From assembly GCA_947475735.1 (NCBI GenBank), contig CANJLQ010000009.1, positions 62,001-126,000 of the forward strand: a stretch of DNA of 64,000 nucleotides. Direction: 5' to 3'. A program made the position numbers and the translations under genes. The stretch's first letter is position 1. Each line of letters starts with the position of its first letter. Of this stretch, positions 53,062-63,597 are shown one piece after another. This stretch comes from Caulobacteraceae bacterium (GTDB taxonomy: Bacteria > Pseudomonadota > Alphaproteobacteria > Caulobacterales > Caulobacteraceae). Under the pieces are notes generated by a model. The model saw only the letters and a list, made by a program, of their open reading frames with translations, was not told the origin of the DNA and made no database searches.

Positions 53062-54030
53062 TCATCGAACCCCGGTAAGGTCCGACCAGCGCCAGCTGCC
53101 AGCCCCAAGCGCCAGCCGGGGCGCTCCGGGACCGTCGGCCAGCGTCAGCAGGACCAGACCCTGTTCGGCCTGACGGCGGCACTCGGTCGGGGCGAAGGCG
53201 ATCTCCACCGCGATGGCCTGGCGCAAGCCTGCTAGGCCGCGACCCGCCTCTCCGGGGTTCAGCACCCAGTCGCCGTCCCAGACCAGCAGGGCGCGGCGAT
53301 CAGGGGGCAGCTGCGCCTGGGCGCGGCGCGCCGACGCCACCACGCCGGGATTGCCGCGCAGAGCGTCCTGAACGCGCCGGATCATGTCGCAGCGGCCCCC
53401 TCCGTTTCCGCCGCCACCGGCACCCGAGCCGGAGCCCGCGCCGGATCCCTGTCCCGCGCCCCCTCCGGTCCCCGACCCCGCCGTCGCCGCTCCGGCCAGC
53501 TGAGACGCGGTCAGACCCGCCGGTGGGGCGGGCGGGGCCGGCGCGGGCGGTGCCGGCGCGGCGGCCACGGTCTCGACCTCGGGCGGCGGGGGCAGACGCG
53601 ACGGACGAACCCGGGCCGTGGGACGGGGCGGGACAGGTCGGACGGCCGGCGTCGGGGCGGCCGCGTCTGGGGCCTCGGCCGCTGCGGAAGACGGCTCTGT
53701 CGGCGCGGTCTCCGAGGGCGGGGCCGGCTCCGGCACGGGCTGTGGCAGCGGCTCCGGCGGCGGGTTCAGCGTCACGACGACCGCTCCGGGAGCCTCCGGC
53801 AGTGAAAAAATCTCGGGCACCGACCGAACCGAAAGGAAGGCGGCCAGCACCGCCAGATGGGCGACCACGCTGACCGCGACGCCGGCGCTCCAGACCCCGC
53901 TCCGCCGCCGAAGCAGGCGGGCCGGCGCGCCGGATGCGGTCGGATTTCGGCTTTGCGTTTCGTCGCTTGGCGGCAAGGCGGTGGTCCGGCGGCGACGCAC
54001 AGGGGCGCCGGGTGACCCTCGTGAGACCAT
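53062..54030 (-). CDS. TonB-like protein with Pro/Ala-rich linker
   Basis: A 322-residue protein. After an Arg-rich N-terminus one membrane helix sits at about residues 48-70 (VWSAGVAVSVVAHLAVLAAF), followed by a long Pro/Glu/Ala-rich periplasmic linker (PPPEPLPQPVPEPAPPSETA), a Gly-rich low-complexity segment and a C-terminal domain with RCDMIRRVQDALRGNPGVV and RRALLVWDGDWVLNPGEAG. The layout is that of TonB/TolA energy transducers, but the C-terminal domain does not match canonical TonB, so it may serve another envelope complex. Divergent from the OmpA gene. Confidence 0.78.
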   Translation of the reverse strand: MVSRGSPGAPVRRRRTTALPPSDETQSRNPTASGAPARLLRRRSGVWSAGVAVSVVAHLAVLAAFLSVRSVPEIFSLPEAPGAVVVTLNPPPEPLPQPVPEPAPPSETAPTEPSSAAAEAPDAAAPTPAVRPVPPRPTARVRPSRLPPPPEVETVAAAPAPPAPAPPAPPAGLTASQLAGAATAGSGTGGGAGQGSGAGSGSGAGGGGNGGGRCDMIRRVQDALRGNPGVVASARRAQAQLPPDRRALLVWDGDWVLNPGEAGRGLAGLRQAIAVEIAFAPTECRRQAEQGLVLLTLADGPGAPRLALGAGSWRWSDLTGVR

Positions 54031-54214
54031 CCGCGCGCGTCAGCTTTGGGGCGTAGGCAGGGCGACGAGGCGGCCCGGGGCTTAAGGTCAAGCTGCCGGA
54101 TTCAGGCCCCGAACAGGCCATGCGATGGCCCTTTGGCCCCGTCCAATGACAGATGCGTAATGTTTCGGGCCGCGCACCCGGCTGCTCAGGATGCTCCCCT
54201 TGATCCTCTCCCAG

Positions 54215-54763
54215 ATGAAATCGCCTGCCCGCCCCGTGCTGATGACCGGTGCCGTGCTCGCCCTCGGCCTGCTGGCCAGCGGCTGCGCCACCCGCAACTT
54301 CGTGCGCGATCAGGTCGCCGTGGTCGACACCCGCGTGACCGGCGTCGAAGGCACCGCCGGCCAGGCTCTGGACCGCGCCAACGCCGCCTATGTCCTGGCC
54401 GAAGGCAAGTTCATGTACGAGGTCGTGTTGTCCGACGACTCGGTCAAATTCCCCACCGACCGCGACGCCCTCTCGCCCGAGGCCGAGGCGCGCCTGGCCG
54501 AACTGGCGAACCGGCTGAAGGCCGAGAACGTCAACGTCTATCTGGAAATCCAGGGCCACACCGACTCTTCGGGCCCCGAGGCCTACAACGACCAACTGGG
54601 CCAGGCCCGGGCCGAGGCCGTGCGCCGCTCGCTGAGCCGTCAGGGCATTGCGCTCAACCGCATGGCGACCATCTCCTATGGCGAAGAAGCCCCGGTGGCC
54701 GACAACTCCACCCCCGAAGGTCGCGCCCAGAACCGGCGCGTGGCGATCGTCGTCCTCAGCTAG
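54215..54763 (+). CDS. OmpA-family peptidoglycan-binding lipoprotein
   Basis: Starting at ATG 54215 the product is 182 residues with lipobox LLASGC (Cys24). The C-terminal OmpA/Pal domain (about 95-180) shows NVYLEIQGHTDSSGPEAYND, QARAEAVRRSLSRQGI and GRAQNRRVAIVVLS with the Asp and Arg that bind meso-diaminopimelate. A short coiled region (VRDQVAVVDTRVTGVEGTAG) precedes it. It tethers the outer membrane to peptidoglycan. An earlier ATG at 54191 is possible but would lengthen the signal peptide. The M16 gene follows at 105 bases. Confidence 0.9.
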   Translation: MKSPARPVLMTGAVLALGLLASGCATRNFVRDQVAVVDTRVTGVEGTAGQALDRANAAYVLAEGKFMYEVVLSDDSVKFPTDRDALSPEAEARLAELANRLKAENVNVYLEIQGHTDSSGPEAYNDQLGQARAEAVRRSLSRQGIALNRMATISYGEEAPVADNSTPEGRAQNRRVAIVVLS

Positions 54764-54867
54764 GACAGCTCAGCCGGGTCGCCCGCGACATTAACCCGTC
54801 GTAACTTTGAGGCGACCCGGCGGCAGGCCTAGGGTCGGGCAAATCTCTTGTCCGTCCCGAGGCCGTC

Positions 54868-57708
54868 ATGCTGCGTTCGCTCCTGCTGGGTTCGTCCCTC
54901 GCCGTCCTGATCTCCGCTGCGCCCCTGGCGGCGACGGCCCAGAGCGCGCCCAACATCGCCCCGCCGCCGCTGGAGTTCACCCATCGCGAGCTGGCGAATG
55001 GCCTTGACGTCTACGCCATGCCGGATGCGACCTCGGGCACGGTGACTGTCCAGCTCTGGTACGATGTCGGCGGCAAGGACGATCCGCAGGGCCGCTCCGG
55101 TTTCGCCCACCTGTTCGAGCACATCCTCAGCCGCAAGACGGTGAACATCCCCTACGGCGGCATCTCGACCATGGTCGAGAACGCGGGCGGCGCGCGCAAC
55201 GCCTCCACCGGCCAGGACTTCACCAACTACTACGAGACCGTCCCGCCGCAGTATCTGGAGACGATGCTGTGGACCCATGCCGAGCGCATGGCCCGGCCGG
55301 TGGTGGACCAGGCAGTGTTCGACGCTGAGCGGTCCATCGTTCAGGAGGAACTGCGCCAGCGCGTCTATGCCCCGCCCTACGGACGGCTGGGCGTCTTCGT
55401 CATCGGTGACAACGCCTATGACCAGCACATCTATCGCCGAGGCGTGATCGGTTCGCTCGAGGAGCTGGACTCGGCGCGCATCGACGACGCCCGCGCCTTC
55501 CACGAGGCCTACTACCGCCCGGCCACGGCGACGATGATCGTCTCAGGCAATTTCGATCCGGCCGAGCTGGACCGGCTGGTCGACCGGTATTTCGGCGCGA
55601 TCACCAATCCCGACCGGCCCGTGCCGGTGCTGGAACGGCCTGCATCTACGCCGCGGACCGAGCCGCGTCAGGTCGTGGCCTATGCCCCCAATGTGCCCTT
55701 GCCGGCCATCGCCGCCATCTTCCCCGGCCCCGATGCTCGCTCCGAGGACGGCGCGGCGCTGGAGATCCTGGGGGCGGTGATGTCGCGCGGTCAGAGCTCG
55801 CGGCTGTTCCAGTCCCTGGTCTACGGCTCCCAGGTCGCGGCCGCCGCCAACCTGGGCCCCGATATCGAGGAGGAGGGCGGCACGATCAACGCCACCGTCA
55901 CGGTCGCCGCCGGCCGCACGGTCGAGGAGGCCGAGGCCGCCCTGAACGCCGAAATCGCCCGCATCAGGGACGAGCCCATCACCGCCGCCGAACTGATCGA
56001 GGCCCAGACAGAGCTTCTGGCCGCCGACCTGCGCCAGCGCGAGACGTCGTCGGGCCGCGCCTTCATGCTGGGCAACGCCGTCGTCGCCGAGCACGACCCG
56101 CGCGCCCCCGATCTGCGCGTGCAACAGATCCGCGCTGTCACCGCCGCCGACGTCCAGCGCGTGGCCCGCCGGTATCTGGACGAGACCGCCCGCGTCTCGA
56201 TCCGCTACCTCGACGAAAGCCAGCGGCCCGAGGGCGTGGCCGAGGACAGCTGGAAGAACCCGGCCCCGGTGCCGACCTTTCTGACCGTGCCGCCCGCCAT
56301 CCTGCCCGCCAATGAACTGCGGCCTGAGGGCGAGCGGGAGCCGGCTCCTGCACCGGGCGAACCGCGCGACAAGGCAGCCCCCGTCATTGCCGAACGCACC
56401 CTGTCGAACGGTCTGCGCGTGATCGTCGCCCGCTCGACCGACCTGCCGATCATGAACGCCCAGCTGGTCGTGGCCGGCGGGGCGGCCTCCGACCCGGCCG
56501 ATCGGCCGGGGCTGGCGGACTTCACCGCCGGCTTGGCGACGCAGGGGGCCGGCGCGCGTTCAGCTCCGGAGATCGCGCGGGCGCTGGAAGCAGCCGGGGC
56601 CGTCGTCGGCGGCGGCGCGGGCGCGGATTCCACGACGCTCGGCGTCTCGGCCCCGATCGCCTCGGCCGAGGCGGTCGGCGACATCCTGTCCGACATCGTC
56701 GAGCGGCCGACCTTCGCCGAGGCCGAGCTGGAGCGCTCGCGCACCCGCACCGTCAACGCCCTGACCGTGGCCTTGCGCCAGCCGGGCCCTCTGGCCAGCC
56801 TGGTGCTGCAGCGCGTCGCCTATGGGGCCGCGCCCTACGGAGCCTCCTCGTCAGGCGTGCCCGCCTCGGTGCGCGCGATCAGCCGGGGCGACGTCCTGGC
56901 TCATCACGACCGCTGGTGGCGGCCCGACAACGCCGCCCTGATCATCACCGGCGGCATGGACGCAGAAGCGGGCTTCGCCTTCGCCGAACGCACCCTGGGC
57001 GACTGGGTCCGGCCCGCCGATCCCATGCCCCGCACCGAGACCCGCGCCGGAGACGCCCCCGCGCCCCGGATCGTCGTCGTCGATCTGCCCGGCGCCGGCC
57101 AGGCGGCCATCGCGGCAGGCGTGCGCGGTCCGTCCCGCTCCGACCCCGACTTCTATCCGCTGGCCGTCGCCAATGCCGTGCTGGGCGGGGGCCAGAACGG
57201 CCACCTGTTCCAGGAGGTGCGGGCCAAGCGCGGCCTCAGCTACGGGGCCAACTCGTCCTTGCCGGGCCGGGCCGAAAGCGGCCTCCTGACGGCCACCACC
57301 CAGACCAAGAATGAGAGCGCCCTGGAGGTCGTCGACCTGGTCCTGGCTCAGATGGAGCGCGTCCGCACCGAGGCCATCACCGAACAGGCCCTGTCGGACC
57401 GTGAGACCTATCTGGCCGGGGGCTTCTCGCGCAACATCGAGACGACGACGGGCCTCGGCGGGTTCCTGGCCGATGCCGTGACCCTGGGTCTGCCTCTGGA
57501 CGAGTCCGAACGCTATGCCGAGCGCATCCGGGCGACGACGCCCGAGACCATGCGCGCCGCCGCCGCGCGGCTGGACCCGGACCAGGCCTATGTCGTGGTG
57601 GTCGGCGACGCCCGGATGTTCATCGACGCCATGCGCGCGGCCCATCCCGATCTGGTGGTGATCCCCGCCACCGAGCTGGACCTGCTGGACCCGACGCTGG
57701 GGCTGTAG
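54868..57708 (+). CDS. M16 metallopeptidase, pitrilysin-like tandem protein (copy 2)
   Basis: A 946-residue paralogue of the M16 protein at 50141-52975, same length and domain order, with a signal peptide (LAVLISAAPLAATAQ). The zinc motif HLFEH is at His81, Glu84, His85, with the third ligand Glu in RSIVQEELRQ. The active-site region differs from copy 1 (HILSRKTVN versus HLMFKATKD), so substrate choice may differ. The second half has LPGAGQAAIAAGVRGPSRSD and GLSYGANSSLPGR, conserved with copy 1 (KRGLSYGTRSSLG). It ends 14 bases from the convergent KDPG aldolase gene. Confidence 0.94.
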   Translation: MLRSLLLGSSLAVLISAAPLAATAQSAPNIAPPPLEFTHRELANGLDVYAMPDATSGTVTVQLWYDVGGKDDPQGRSGFAHLFEHILSRKTVNIPYGGISTMVENAGGARNASTGQDFTNYYETVPPQYLETMLWTHAERMARPVVDQAVFDAERSIVQEELRQRVYAPPYGRLGVFVIGDNAYDQHIYRRGVIGSLEELDSARIDDARAFHEAYYRPATATMIVSGNFDPAELDRLVDRYFGAITNPDRPVPVLERPASTPRTEPRQVVAYAPNVPLPAIAAIFPGPDARSEDGAALEILGAVMSRGQSSRLFQSLVYGSQVAAAANLGPDIEEEGGTINATVTVAAGRTVEEAEAALNAEIARIRDEPITAAELIEAQTELLAADLRQRETSSGRAFMLGNAVVAEHDPRAPDLRVQQIRAVTAADVQRVARRYLDETARVSIRYLDESQRPEGVAEDSWKNPAPVPTFLTVPPAILPANELRPEGEREPAPAPGEPRDKAAPVIAERTLSNGLRVIVARSTDLPIMNAQLVVAGGAASDPADRPGLADFTAGLATQGAGARSAPEIARALEAAGAVVGGGAGADSTTLGVSAPIASAEAVGDILSDIVERPTFAEAELERSRTRTVNALTVALRQPGPLASLVLQRVAYGAAPYGASSSGVPASVRAISRGDVLAHHDRWWRPDNAALIITGGMDAEAGFAFAERTLGDWVRPADPMPRTETRAGDAPAPRIVVVDLPGAGQAAIAAGVRGPSRSDPDFYPLAVANAVLGGGQNGHLFQEVRAKRGLSYGANSSLPGRAESGLLTATTQTKNESALEVVDLVLAQMERVRTEAITEQALSDRETYLAGGFSRNIETTTGLGGFLADAVTLGLPLDESERYAERIRATTPETMRAAAARLDPDQAYVVVVGDARMFIDAMRAAHPDLVVIPATELDLLDPTLGL

Positions 57709-57721
57709 GGCGAGGGGGCGG

Positions 57722-58393
57722 TCAGCCGGCGCGGAACGCCCTGACCGACTCGACGGCCGTCCGAACCGAGGCCTCGATGCCGGCCCAGTCGCCGCCCTGC
57801 ACAGCCGCGTCGGTGATCAGCTTGGAGCCCATCCCGGCCGCGACGATGCCTGAGCCGAACCACTTGGCGATCGAGGCCGGGTCCGGATCGACGCCGCCCG
57901 TCGGCATGATCTTGGTCCAGGGCATGGGGCCCAGCACCGCCTTGACGAAATCCGGGCCGCCGACGCTCGCGCCTGGGAACAGCTTGACGATGTCGCAGCC
58001 CAGCGCCTGGGCGTTGGAGATGTCGGTCACCGACCCACAGCCGGGGAAATAGGCCACCATCCGCCGGTTGCAGACCGTCGCCACCTCCGGCACCAGCGCC
58101 GGCGACACGACGAACCGCGCCGCCCGATTCAGGAACATCGCCGCCGTCCCAGCGTCCAGCACCGAGCCGATGCCCAGCACGATGTCCGGGTCCGTCCGCG
58201 GCAGCTCGCGCGCGATCTCGCCGAACAGGTCGACGGCGAAGTCGCCGCGGTTGGTGAACTCGATCACCGGCGCCCCGCCGCGCGCGCAGGCCCGGATGAC
58301 GTTCAGCGCCGTCTCCGGATCGGCATGATAAAAGACCGGGCAGATGCCCTGGGTCTGGAGCGCGGTAAGAACGGACAGGCGGTCATGCGGCAT
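57722..58393 (-). CDS. eda: KDPG/KHG aldolase (2-keto-3-deoxygluconate-6-phosphate aldolase)
   Basis: The 223-residue class I aldolase has the Glu in APVIEFTNRGD (about residue 45) and the Schiff-base Lys in CDIVKLFPGASVGGPDF, with IMPTGGVDPDPASIAKWFGSG as the phosphate site. It splits KDPG into pyruvate and glyceraldehyde-3-phosphate in the Entner-Doudoroff pathway. No edd, zwf or pgl gene is adjacent, so it may serve another 2-keto-3-deoxy sugar acid. Length is at the family norm. Confidence 0.92.
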   Translation of the reverse strand: MPHDRLSVLTALQTQGICPVFYHADPETALNVIRACARGGAPVIEFTNRGDFAVDLFGEIARELPRTDPDIVLGIGSVLDAGTAAMFLNRAARFVVSPALVPEVATVCNRRMVAYFPGCGSVTDISNAQALGCDIVKLFPGASVGGPDFVKAVLGPMPWTKIMPTGGVDPDPASIAKWFGSGIVAAGMGSKLITDAAVQGGDWAGIEASVRTAVESVRAFRAG

Positions 58394-58463
58394 CGTGGGC
58401 TCCGATCAGGTCCGCCCGGGAATCGGACGCGCATGCCGCCGCGTCAAGGCCGGAGTTCGCCGG

Positions 58464-58682
58464 CTATTGCCAGCGGGTCCCGACGCCGCCGCCTTCGTCC
58501 CATTCCCCGCCGGCATCGAGCGCGTCGTCGAAATCGAGCAGCCGGTCCAGGACGACGCCGGCGATCACGCCGAGCAATGCGACCCCGACCAGGGTCGCGA
58601 CCGACCCCAGGCCGATTTTCTCCGACCGCGTCAGCCGACGGCGGCCCTGGGGGTCGATGACGAAGGACTTGCGGCGGGCCAT
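58464..58682 (-). CDS. Small single-pass membrane protein coupled to def
   Basis: The 72-residue product starts at ATG 58682, overlapping the def stop (ATGA). A basic cytoplasmic N-terminus ([20 protein letters not shown]) precedes one membrane helix (VATLVGVALLGVIAGVVLDRLL) and an acidic, Gly-rich C-terminus. This is the same topology as several small alphaproteobacterial proteins encoded just after def, but no family is recognised. Translation coupling to peptide deformylase is the clearest context. Confidence 0.78.
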   Translation of the reverse strand: MARRKSFVIDPQGRRRLTRSEKIGLGSVATLVGVALLGVIAGVVLDRLLDFDDALDAGGEWDEGGGVGTRWQ

Positions 58683-59254
58683 CAGGCGTCCTCTCTCAGG
58701 CGCATCGTCTTCTTGACCTTGGACATGGCCCGGTCCCGGCGCAGACGCGACAGATGGTCGATGAACAGGACGCCGTTCAGATGGTCGAGCTCGTGCTGGA
58801 AACAGACGGCGTACAGGCCCTCGATCTCTTCCTCGATGCGCTGACCCGCGCTGTCCAGATAGGCGACGCGGACGCGGGCCGGGCGCTCGACCTGGTCGAA
58901 ATACTCCGGGATCGAGAGGCAGCCTTCCTCGTAGCAATAGGTCTCGTCCGAGGCCCACAGGACTTCGGGGTTGACGAAAAAGCGGGGGTTCGGAACGCGC
59001 GTTTCCTCGCCCTCGGCGGCCTGCTCGGCCCCCTCCGGCGCGGGACCGTCGCCCAGATCCATCACCACCACGCGGCGCAGATCGCCGATCTGGACGGCGG
59101 CCAGACCGATGCCGGGCGCGTCGTACATCGTCTCCAGCATGTCATCCATCAGGGCCCGCACGCCGTCGTCGACCGCGTCAACGGGCTTTGAGACCTGTTT
59201 CAGGATCGCCAGATCGGCGGGATTGTCGATGGTCAGGATGCGACGAATGGCCAT
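58682..59254 (-). CDS. def: Peptide deformylase
   Basis: A 190-residue metalloenzyme that removes the formyl group from nascent N-terminal Met. All three motifs are present: [17 protein letters not shown] with Cys112, and QHELDHLNG with His154, Glu155, His158. A loop of about 16 residues ([17 protein letters not shown]) is inserted between motifs 1 and 2, longer than in E. coli. The small membrane-protein gene overlaps its end. Confidence 0.97.
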   Translation of the reverse strand: MAIRRILTIDNPADLAILKQVSKPVDAVDDGVRALMDDMLETMYDAPGIGLAAVQIGDLRRVVVMDLGDGPAPEGAEQAAEGEETRVPNPRFFVNPEVLWASDETYCYEEGCLSIPEYFDQVERPARVRVAYLDSAGQRIEEEIEGLYAVCFQHELDHLNGVLFIDHLSRLRRDRAMSKVKKTMRLREDA

Positions 59255-59308
59255 TCCGGTCAGGTAGGCGCGGGCAACAGGAGGGTCAAGCGAGGCGTAG
59301 GTCCGGGG

Positions 59309-59584
59309 CTAGGCGGGTTGACTGATGATCGACAGGGCCCAGAAGTTGTAGGCGAGCCACCCGAGCCCGGCGGCGATACAGGCCAGACCCGGCCAAAGTC
59401 CCGCCAGCCGCTGCTTGGCCAGGGCCTTGAACCTGTCCGGCTCCGTGCCGCGCTCAATCCGGGTCTTGCGTGCCCCGCGACTTTGAATCACGCCTGTGCG
59501 TTTCGCACTGAGGTAGGGGAGCAGGCTGCGCAACGACAGGAACAGGCCGGCGCCGATCAATCCGGATCCGATGAGAAACCACAT
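59309..59584 (-). CDS. Small two-helix membrane protein, unknown function
   Basis: From ATG 59584 the protein is 91 residues with helices at about 1-22 (MWFLIGSGLIGAGLFLSLRS) and 60-82 (LAGLWPGLACIAAGLGWLAY), joined by a basic loop rich in Lys/Arg. I do not recognise a family. It stands alone on the minus strand between the thioesterase and def, 32 bases from the thioesterase gene. Confidence 0.7.
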   Translation of the reverse strand: MWFLIGSGLIGAGLFLSLRSLLPYLSAKRTGVIQSRGARKTRIERGTEPDRFKALAKQRLAGLWPGLACIAAGLGWLAYNFWALSIISQPA

Positions 59585-59616
59585 AGGCAACCTCCGCTGA
59601 AGGAGGCCACTATGCC

Positions 59617-60027
59617 TCAACCGACAGATGAGTCGACCGCGTCAGGCAGCGGCCTCGGCTTCCGGTCGGCGTCGATGGCCACATAGGTGAAGACGCCCTC
59701 GGTCACGCGCGTGATGTGATCCGAAGAACGCGGTCGCTTCCACGCCTCGACGCGGACGCGCACCGAGGTCCGGCCGGTCTTCAGCACCGTGGCGTAAAGC
59801 GACACCTCGTCCCCGACCGAGACCGGCTGGTGAAACACCATGGCGTCGACCGCCACGGTCGCGCAGCGGCCATGGGCCAGGTCGAAGGCCGGCGTCGATC
59901 CCGCCAGATCCATCTGGGCCAGCAGCCAGCCGCCGAAGATGTCGCCCTCGGGATTGGTGTCGGCGGGCATGGCGATGACCCGCCCGACGAGCTGGCCGTC
60001 CGGCGTCTCCGGGGAGGGATGGGTCAT
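59617..60027 (-). CDS. yciA: Acyl-CoA thioesterase, YciA-type hot-dog
   Basis: The 136-residue protein has the acyl-CoA hydrolase hot-dog pattern: GDIFGGWLLAQMDLAGS with the catalytic Asp/Gln region, VAVDAMVFHQPVSVGDEVSLYATVLK and TSVRVRVEAWKR. YciA-like enzymes hydrolyse a wide range of acyl-CoA. Its start is 3 bases after the S9 peptidase stop, so it is probably translated from the same transcript. Confidence 0.93.
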   Translation of the reverse strand: MTHPSPETPDGQLVGRVIAMPADTNPEGDIFGGWLLAQMDLAGSTPAFDLAHGRCATVAVDAMVFHQPVSVGDEVSLYATVLKTGRTSVRVRVEAWKRPRSSDHITRVTEGVFTYVAIDADRKPRPLPDAVDSSVG

Positions 60028-60030
60028 GGG

Positions 60031-62121
<2,091 letters not shown>

Positions 62122-62245
62122 GGCGGGAACTCCGGGATCGACAGACGGCTGGCCTAGCACCGGCGAAGTCGAGGCGAAAGCGGCGCCGCTGGGCGTCCCG
62201 GCCCGGCTTGCCAGCCTCCCGGCGAGCGGCGACAAGGGCTCACCG

Positions 62246-63127
62246 ATGACCGCGACCGACACCGCCTTGACCGCGACGACAGCCGTGCCCACGCGGCGCG
62301 ATGCCCATATCGTGGATGTCCTGATCGCCGAGCGGGCCCCGGGTCTGACCGGCTCGCCGCTGTGGCCCCTGATCCGGCCGGGGCTCTATGCGCTGCTGGG
62401 CTATGGCAAGGCGCGACGCATGGCCGACGCCATCGCGCCGCTGTCGGGCCAGGCGGCGTTGGACCATGTCTCGGACCTTTTGGACCTCAAGGTCTCCAGC
62501 CTGAACCTGAACCGTCTACCGGCCACGGGGCGCTGCATCGTGGTGGCCAACCATCCGACCGGCATCGCCGACGGGATCGCGGTCTATGACGCGATCCGCA
62601 CGCGCCGGGCCGACGCCATCTATTTCGCCAACGCCGACGCGATCCGCGTGTCGCCTCGCCTGGACGAGGTGGTGATCCCGGTCGAATGGGTGGTCGACAA
62701 GCGCACCCGCGACAAGACCCGCGCCACCCTGGAGGCCGCCCGCGCCGCCTTCGAGGCCGAGCGGTGCGTGGTGCTCTTCCCCGCCGGGCGTCTGGCGCGG
62801 GTCGGAAAGGACGGCCAGCTGACCGATCCGGACTGGGCCCCGACCGCCGCGTCGCTGGCCCGCAAATACGCGGCACCCATCGTGCCGATCCACGTCACGG
62901 GCCCGACCTCTCGCCTGTTCCACCTGTTCGACCGGGTGTCCAAGGAACTGCGCGACGTCACCCTGTTCCACGAGCTTCTGAACAAGCGGAAAAAGGCCTT
63001 CCGCCTGAATGTCGGCAAGCCCATCCCGCCGTCGCGGCTGGACATCGACGCGACGCGCGCGACCTATGCGCTCAAGGCCTTCACCGAACGGGTCCTGCCG
63101 ACCCAGCCCGACGCGGATTTCGCGTGA
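62246..63127 (+). CDS. PlsC-like acyltransferase
   Basis: From ATG 62246 the protein is 293 residues. It has IVVANHPTGIADGIAVYDAI, the NHx4-6D motif I of glycerolipid acyltransferases, and FPAGRLARVGKDGQ and PIVPIHVTGPTSRLF as motifs II-IV. This subgroup (seen in lysophospholipid and hemolysin-like acyltransferases) acylates phospholipid or ornithine-lipid intermediates; the true acceptor is not clear. tsaE begins in its stop (GTGA overlap), so the two are coupled. Confidence 0.82.
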   Translation: MTATDTALTATTAVPTRRDAHIVDVLIAERAPGLTGSPLWPLIRPGLYALLGYGKARRMADAIAPLSGQAALDHVSDLLDLKVSSLNLNRLPATGRCIVVANHPTGIADGIAVYDAIRTRRADAIYFANADAIRVSPRLDEVVIPVEWVVDKRTRDKTRATLEAARAAFEAERCVVLFPAGRLARVGKDGQLTDPDWAPTAASLARKYAAPIVPIHVTGPTSRLFHLFDRVSKELRDVTLFHELLNKRKKAFRLNVGKPIPPSRLDIDATRATYALKAFTERVLPTQPDADFA

Positions 63128-63597
63128 CGACGATCCGGCTCCCCGACGAGGCGGCCACGGCGCGGCTGGGCGAGGCGATCGCGCCCTTGCTGAGGCCCGG
63201 CGAGGCCGTGCTGCTGGAGGGGCCGCTGGGCATGGGCAAGTCGACCCTCGCGCGCGGCCTGATCCGGGCCCTGGCCGGCCCCGACGAGGATGTGCCCAGC
63301 CCGACCTTCACCCTGGTCCAGACCTACGAGACCGATCCCCCCATCGCCCATTTCGACCTCTATCGGCTGGAGCGTCCGGAGGAGGCGCGCGAGATCGGGC
63401 TGGACGAGGCGCTGGACGTCGGCGCCGTTCTGATCGAATGGCCGGGGCGGCTGGGCGGGGATCTGGAACGGATCCTGGGTCCTGACCGGCTGACGATTTC
63501 ACTCTCAGAGGCCGGCGTCGGGCGCGATGCGACCGTTTCTGGCGTAGGGATATGGGCAGGGAAGACGGCGCGAATGCTCGAAGGCTGGAATGACTGA
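63124..63597 (+). CDS. tsaE: tRNA threonylcarbamoyladenosine synthesis ATPase TsaE
   Basis: The 157-residue protein starts at GTG 63124. Walker A is LEGPLGMGKSTLARGL and the Walker B-like segment is HFDLYRLERPEE, followed by EIGLDEALDVGAVLIEWPGR, all typical of TsaE. With TsaB and TsaD it drives t6A37 modification of ANN-decoding tRNAs. Its last 8 bases overlap the amgK-like gene, whereas in some related bacteria the two are fused. Confidence 0.95.
   Translation: MTTIRLPDEAATARLGEAIAPLLRPGEAVLLEGPLGMGKSTLARGLIRALAGPDEDVPSPTFTLVQTYETDPPIAHFDLYRLERPEEAREIGLDEALDVGAVLIEWPGRLGGDLERILGPDRLTISLSEAGVGRDATVSGVGIWAGKTARMLEGWND

Noticed and set aside
50144..53173. A 1009-codon open frame on the + strand opposite the M16 peptidase gene
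   Set aside because: It is an antisense shadow: its composition is Gly/Asp/Val/Arg-rich with no domain signature, a common result of high GC with few stops. The minus-strand M16 protein has the signal peptide and zinc motif.
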